DNA of 64,000 nt, from positions 70,614 to 134,613 of the forward strand of contig CBIHOF010000016.1 of assembly GCA_966211955.1 (NCBI GenBank), given 5' to 3'. The position numbers and the translations under genes were made by a program. Positions 60,121 through 64,000 of this stretch are shown here, piece after piece. Origin of the DNA: Albitalea sp966211955. Lineage in GTDB: Bacteria; Pseudomonadota; Gammaproteobacteria; Burkholderiales; Burkholderiaceae_C. The notes under the pieces are model-generated. The model did no database searches, was not told the DNA's origin, and saw only the letters and a program-made list of their open reading frames with translations. Within the stretch, counting starts at the first letter, position 1, and each line of letters opens with the position of its first letter.

Positions 60121-60786
60121 ATGAACATCCGCAAACTCGCACTCGCTGCTGGCTTCGTCGCCAGCCTTGCCGCATCGCTCGCTCCGTCAATGGCGCTCGC
60201 GCAATCCACCGCGCCAGAGCAGAAGACGCCCAACGAGCAGGTCATCACCCCCGAGGTGGATCGCCGCGACATCAAGATGCCGCGCTTTCCTTCCAATGAT
60301 TTCGAGATCGGCGTGTTCGCCGGCACCTACAGCACGCAGAACTTCGGCACGAGCGCCGTCGCCGGCCTGCGCGCGGGCTACCACATCACCGAAGACATCT
60401 TCGTCGAGGGCGTGCTGGCCCAGACCAAGGTGAGCGACGAGGACTTCCGCCAGGTGCTGCCCTCGGGCATCTTCACCACGCCGAAGCAGAAGCTGAGCTA
60501 CTACAACCTCTCGGTGGGCTACAACATCCTGCCGGGCGAGACCTTCATCGGCGCCAAGCGCGCCAAGGCCTCGGCGCTGTACCTCATCGCCGGCGTCGGC
60601 AGCACGCGCTTCGTCGAGCAGCGCCGCCAGACCTTCAACGTCGGCATGGGCAACCGCCTCTTCCTCACTGACCGCGCCGCGCTGCAGATCGACCTGCGCG
60701 ACCACATCTTCTCGCTGGATCTCCTGGGCAAGCGCAAGAACACGCAAAACCTGGAGTTGACCGGCGGCTTCACGTATTTCTTCTGA
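60121..60786 (+). CDS. Outer membrane beta-barrel domain protein
   Basis: A 221-residue outer-membrane barrel with a signal peptide (LALAAGFVASLAASLAPSMALA). It has strands such as FEIGVFAGTYSTQNFGTSA and ends LELTGGFTYFF with terminal Phe. It shares the fold of the preceding gene's barrel without the SH3 domain, probably a duplication. Its stop overlaps the first ATG of the TlpA gene. Confidence 0.83.
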   Translation: MNIRKLALAAGFVASLAASLAPSMALAQSTAPEQKTPNEQVITPEVDRRDIKMPRFPSNDFEIGVFAGTYSTQNFGTSAVAGLRAGYHITEDIFVEGVLAQTKVSDEDFRQVLPSGIFTTPKQKLSYYNLSVGYNILPGETFIGAKRAKASALYLIAGVGSTRFVEQRRQTFNVGMGNRLFLTDRAALQIDLRDHIFSLDLLGKRKNTQNLELTGGFTYFF

Positions 60787-61325
60787 TGGGTTCGCAAAGG
60801 ATGTTCACGATGCTTCACGCCAGGCTTCATCGCGCGTGTCTGGTGCTGGCTTCGGCCGCTGCGCTGCTCGCCGCCCCGCTCGTGCAGGCCGCGCCCGTCG
60901 CGCCTTCGCAGTCGGCGCCCGACTTCACCTTGCGCACCATGGACGGCAAGAACCTGCGCCTGCAGGAGCTGCGCGGCCGCGTCGTGCTCGTGAACTTCTG
61001 GGCCACCTGGTGCGGCCCCTGCCGGCAGGAGATGCCGCACCTGAACCGTCTGTACGACAAGTACAAGGGCTCGGGCTTCGTGATGCTGGGCGTGAACATC
61101 GACGACGAGCCTGAGAAGGCCATCGGCGTGGCGACCAAGCTGGGGCTGCACTTCCCGGTGCTGCTCGACAGCGACAAGAAGGTCAGCCGCATGTACGACC
61201 TGAACACCATGCCGAGCACGGTCGTGATCGACCGCGACGGCCGCGTGCGCTACGTGCACCGCGGCTACCGTGACGGCTACGAAGACAACTACGACAAGCA
61301 GATCCGGGAGCTGGTCAAGGAATGA
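60786..61325 (+). CDS. TlpA/ResA-like periplasmic thioredoxin
   Basis: A 179-residue thiol-disulphide oxidoreductase with a signal peptide (LHRACLVLASAAALLAAPLVQA). The redox motif WATWCGPCRQEM is near residues 72-83, and the cis-Pro loop is MPSTVVID. In this operon it could reduce the Cys of the haem proteins or of the DUF4266 tail. Start options are ATG 60786, 60801 and 60810; the last has AAAGG at better spacing. The stop overlaps the DUF4266 ATG (61322-61325). Confidence 0.92.
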   Translation: MGSQRMFTMLHARLHRACLVLASAAALLAAPLVQAAPVAPSQSAPDFTLRTMDGKNLRLQELRGRVVLVNFWATWCGPCRQEMPHLNRLYDKYKGSGFVMLGVNIDDEPEKAIGVATKLGLHFPVLLDSDKKVSRMYDLNTMPSTVVIDRDGRVRYVHRGYRDGYEDNYDKQIRELVKE

Positions 61326-61567
61326 AGACGCACAGACTTTCGGCGCTGATGGGCCTTGCGGCCGCGTCGCTGCTGCTTTCGGGCTGCGCCAGCGTGCGCA
61401 ACATCGAGCCCTGGGTGAAGCCGTACGAACGCGAGCGCCTGGCCGACCCGATCATGAAGTTCTCGCGCGACAGCCTGCCCGACAAGCATCGTGAGCACTG
61501 GCACGACGTGCGCGAAGGCGCGCGCGGCGCGACCGGCGTGCAAGGAGGCGGCTGTGGCTGCAACTAG
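61322..61567 (+). CDS. DUF4266 lipoprotein with GGGCGCN tail
   Basis: An 81-residue lipoprotein: signal sequence and lipobox LLSGC (mature Cys near residue 22), then a short charged region, and the C-terminus REGARGATGVQGGGCGCN. The invariant-looking Gly/Cys tail is the mark of DUF4266. The two Cys could bind a metal, take part in a disulphide, or receive a modification; the function is unknown. The tail codons also contain the AGGAGG ribosome site of the next gene. DUF4266, DUF3570, ApbE and TlpA are often linked, in my recollection. Confidence 0.85.
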   Translation: MKTHRLSALMGLAAASLLLSGCASVRNIEPWVKPYERERLADPIMKFSRDSLPDKHREHWHDVREGARGATGVQGGGCGCN

Positions 61568-62708
61568 GCTCCAACGCTGGCTCGCGTGGTCGGCGCCGGT
61601 GCGCCGCACGCTGCGCTCGCGCGAAGCGCTGCGCCGCGTGGCGGTGGTGCTCGGCGGCGGGCTGCTGGCCGCGCATGCAGCGCACGCGGTCGACCTGCCC
61701 GAGGACAAGGCCGAGGGCATGATCCACGTCTACAGCGGCGGCGGTGTCACGGCATCAGGCCCCGCGCTGCTCGTGCGCAAGAACATCGCCGACAAGGTCT
61801 CGCTGTCGGCGGGCTACTACATCGACCAGGTGAGCAACGCGTCCATCGACGTGGTGACCACCGCGAGCCCCTACCGCGAGCGCCGCACGTCCTACGACTT
61901 CGGCGCGGACTACGTGTACCGCGACGCGATGATCTCGCTGTCGATGTCGCACAGCAAGGAGCCGGACTACACCGCCAACACGGTCGGCGTGGACGTGTCG
62001 CAAGAAGTCTTTGGCGGCATGACCACGGTGAGCATGGGCTACACGCGCGGGTCCGACACGGTGCTCAAGCACGACTCGCCGGAGTTCCTCGACCACGTGA
62101 CGCACTGGCAGTACCGCTTCGGCCTCACGCAGGTGCTCACGCCGAAATGGATCGCGAGCGCGAACTTCGAGGCCATCTCCGACGACGGCTTCCTCGGCAG
62201 CCCCTACCGCGCGGCGCGCGCCTTCGGCACCTTGATCCCCGAGCGCAACCCGCGCACGCGGTCGAGCCGGGCGCTGAAGTTCCGCGTCAACGGCGACCTC
62301 GGCGCGCGCAATGCGATGCATGCCGAGTACCGCTACTTCTGGGACAACTGGGCGATCAAGGCACACACGCTGGAAGGCGGCTACAGCCGCTACTTCGGCG
62401 AGCTGTGGCTGGCCGACGCCACCCTGCGCTACTACAAGCAGAGCAAGGCGCTGTTCTACAGCGACGACGCGCAAAGCGAGACGCTGTACCTCACGCGCAA
62501 CCGCCAGCTGGGCACCTTCGACAGCGTGTCGCTGGGCGCCAAGCTCAGCTACACCTGGAAGAAGGTCCCGGGGCGGTACGAGATCAAGGCCAACGGCGCC
62601 TATGAGCTCGTGCAGTTCAAGTACAAGGATTTCACCGACATCCGCACCAACAGCCCGTATTCGTTCAACGCGAACGTGCTGCAGCTGTATTTGTCGGCCA
62701 CGTTCTAA
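61554..62708 (+). CDS. DUF3570 outer membrane beta-barrel protein
   Basis: A 384-residue outer-membrane protein. The signal peptide (LRRVAVVLGGGLLAAHAAHA) follows an Arg-rich start. VYSGGGVTASGPALLVRKNI and SLSAGYYIDQVSNASIDVV are typical DUF3570 blocks, and the barrel ends NVLQLYLSATF with terminal Phe. GTG 61554 is chosen because AGGAGG sits five bases upstream, inside the codons for the DUF4266 GGGCGCN tail, so the two genes are coupled. The function is unknown. Confidence 0.85.
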   Translation: MAATRLQRWLAWSAPVRRTLRSREALRRVAVVLGGGLLAAHAAHAVDLPEDKAEGMIHVYSGGGVTASGPALLVRKNIADKVSLSAGYYIDQVSNASIDVVTTASPYRERRTSYDFGADYVYRDAMISLSMSHSKEPDYTANTVGVDVSQEVFGGMTTVSMGYTRGSDTVLKHDSPEFLDHVTHWQYRFGLTQVLTPKWIASANFEAISDDGFLGSPYRAARAFGTLIPERNPRTRSSRALKFRVNGDLGARNAMHAEYRYFWDNWAIKAHTLEGGYSRYFGELWLADATLRYYKQSKALFYSDDAQSETLYLTRNRQLGTFDSVSLGAKLSYTWKKVPGRYEIKANGAYELVQFKYKDFTDIRTNSPYSFNANVLQLYLSATF

Positions 62709-62726
62709 CGAAGAGAGTCGGTGCCC

Positions 62727-63353
62727 ATGTTGAATCGTCTGTTGGGGATTTGTGCCCTGTCGTTCCTGATGGCCGTGGGTTCGGCCGGCGCGCTGGCGGC
62801 CGATGCCGCACCTGCCGCGCCGGCGGCGTCCGCGCCTTCTCTGCTCGCGCCTGCCGCACCTGCGGATGCCGCGAGCGCGCCGGCGCAAGCCGCCCCGGCC
62901 GCCGCACCCGCGAGCCTGGACAACCGCGTGCAGGACGTGAAGTCCGACGTCATCAAGCTCAACCGCGACCTGCTGGTGCTCGAAGAGGAACTGCTCTTCC
63001 CCGCCAACACGCAGGTGGCGCTCTTCGTCTCGATGGACGTGGGCGTGATGTTCTCGCTCGACTCCGTGCAGGTGAAGCTGGACGACAAGCTCGTCACCAA
63101 CTACCTCTACACGCCGCAGGAAGTGCAGGCCCTGCACCGCGGCGGCGTGCAGCGCGTGTACCTCGGCAACCTGCGCGCGGGCACGCACGAGATCGTCGCC
63201 TTCTTCACGGGGCAGGGCCCGCACACGCGCGACTACAAGCGCGGCACGACCATCAAGTTCGACAAGGGCACCGAGCCCAAGTACATCGAGCTGCAGATCA
63301 AGGATTCGCAGAAGAAGCTGCAGCCCGAGTTCGAAGTCAAGGTCTGGCAGTAA
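62727..63353 (+). CDS. Exported protein of unknown function (barrel-operon partner)
   Basis: A 208-residue exported protein. It has a signal peptide (MLNRLLGICALSFLMAVGSA), an Ala/Pro-rich linker to about residue 65, a short coiled coil (DNRVQDVKSDVIKLNRDLLV) and a beta-rich domain with VQVKLDDKLVTNYLYTPQEV and VKVWQ at the end. I do not recognise the family with confidence. Similar short periplasmic proteins follow DUF3570 genes in memory. It starts 18 bases after that gene. Confidence 0.7.
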   Translation: MLNRLLGICALSFLMAVGSAGALAADAAPAAPAASAPSLLAPAAPADAASAPAQAAPAAAPASLDNRVQDVKSDVIKLNRDLLVLEEELLFPANTQVALFVSMDVGVMFSLDSVQVKLDDKLVTNYLYTPQEVQALHRGGVQRVYLGNLRAGTHEIVAFFTGQGPHTRDYKRGTTIKFDKGTEPKYIELQIKDSQKKLQPEFEVKVWQ

Positions 63354-63359
63354 GCGTCG

Positions 63360-64000
63360 ATGCAGTCCCGGCCCATGATCGTCAACACACTGCGGCTCGT
63401 GGCCGCGGTCGCGATGTCGTTCGGCGCAGTCGCCGGCGGCATGGCAGCGCCGCCCGCCGAGCCGCCGCACATCGTGCAGGCGCCGCACTACGGCGACGGC
63501 CTCTTCTACTTCTACGAGGAACGCTACTTCACCTCCATCACGAGCCTCATGGTCTCGCAGCACTTCGAACGGCTGCCGCACCACGAGGACGATGCGGAGA
63601 TCCTGCGCGGCGGGCTGATGCTGTCGTTCGGGCTGCACCGCGAGGCTGGCGACATCTTTGCGAAGCTGATCGAGAAGAACGGCGTGAAGCCCGCGGTGCG
63701 TGACCGCGCCTGGTTCTACCTCGCCAAGATCCGCTACCAGCGCGGCTTCAACACCGAGGCCGAACAGGCGTTGGCGCGCATCGAAGGCAAGCTGCCCGGC
63801 GAGCTGGAGGAAGATCGCGCGCTGCTGTTGTCCAACCTGCTGATGGCGCGTGAAGACTACGCCGATGCCGTGACGGCGCTCAACACCTACGCCACGGCCA
63901 AGGACGCCAACCGCTACATCCGCTTCAACCTCGGCGTCGCGCTCGTCAAGAGCGGCGACGTGGCGCGCGGCACCACGATGCTCGACGAGCTCGGCAAGGC
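63360..64000 (+). CDS. TPR-containing exported protein, 3'-truncated by window edge
   Basis: The first 213 residues of an exported TPR-like protein; the gene continues past base 64000. The signal region is TLRLVAAVAMSFGAVAGGMA. Helical repeats follow: YFYEERYFTSITSLMVSQHF, DRAWFYLAKIRYQRGFNTEA, and RYIRFNLGVALVKSGDVARG. ATG 63375 (MIVNTLRL) is an alternative start. It begins six bases after the previous stop and belongs to the same operon. Its role is probably as a scaffold in the envelope. Confidence 0.8.
   Translation, partial: MQSRPMIVNTLRLVAAVAMSFGAVAGGMAAPPAEPPHIVQAPHYGDGLFYFYEERYFTSITSLMVSQHFERLPHHEDDAEILRGGLMLSFGLHREAGDIFAKLIEKNGVKPAVRDRAWFYLAKIRYQRGFNTEAEQALARIEGKLPGELEEDRALLLSNLLMAREDYADAVTALNTYATAKDANRYIRFNLGVALVKSGDVARGTTMLDELGK

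Overview
The window is high-GC DNA, almost entirely coding, from a betaproteobacterium. It is most like the Burkholderiales Rubrivivax-Leptothrix-Methylibium-Roseateles group. The grounds are the recO-pdxJ-acpS-nagZ string, an RNase E with a very RG-rich tail, a System I cytochrome c maturation operon, a PEP-CTERM exported protein, CTG-N10-CAG LexA boxes, and a roughly 70-bp GC-rich dispersed repeat. No rRNA, tRNA, phage, transposase or CRISPR was seen. The organism call is inference from gene content.

Layout. 1-3 kb: end of recO, then pdxJ, acpS and nagZ in a tightly overlapping operon. 3-6.2 kb: rne on the minus strand, with a leader of about 560 bases. 6.8-11 kb: rluC, a HAD phosphatase, a Rieske protein, an S49 peptidase and corA. 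11.1-13.2 kb: urease accessory genes ureE-F-G. 13.3-14.7 kb: a secreted metallo-beta-lactamase-fold protein diverging from a MerR regulator across a MerR-type promoter. 14.7-17 kb: serC-serA. 17.2-27.9 kb: a zinc-ribbon/DUF805 membrane protein, then a DNA-repair-like neighbourhood. This holds an SNF2 helicase and a nuclease-XPD-type helicase diverging from one LexA box, and a radical SAM protein plus a DUF4130-UdgX fusion behind a second LexA box; yiaAB and glutaminase genes lie between. 27.9-36.3 kb: a GH3 glycosidase, a DUF1444-like protein, a PEP-CTERM protein, a VOC protein, a serine hydrolase and a TonB receptor. 36.5-39.6 kb: urease structural genes ureA-J-B-C on the same strand as ureEFG but 23 kb away. 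39.7-44.2 kb: a permease-histidine kinase-receiver fusion and its LuxR-type response regulator, diverging from ureA. 44.3-47.1 kb: a large Sel1/TPR protein. 47.2-54.1 kb: the complete ccmABCDEFGHI operon. 54.5-64 kb: a ten-gene plus-strand envelope operon that runs off the end.

The last region is the most unusual. It encodes an ApbE flavin transferase, a 999-residue lipoprotein related to the hydrazine synthase alpha subunit (HzsA-related) with CX2CH and CX3CH haem motifs, and a second small lipoprotein with CX4CH. These are followed by two outer-membrane barrel proteins (one with an SH3 domain), a TlpA-type thioredoxin, a DUF4266 lipoprotein ending in GGGCGCN, a DUF3570 barrel, a small periplasmic protein and a TPR protein. 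It diverges from the haem-attachment operon that such cytochromes would need. I infer an undescribed envelope redox complex. The pieces are recognisable families; the joint function is not known to me.
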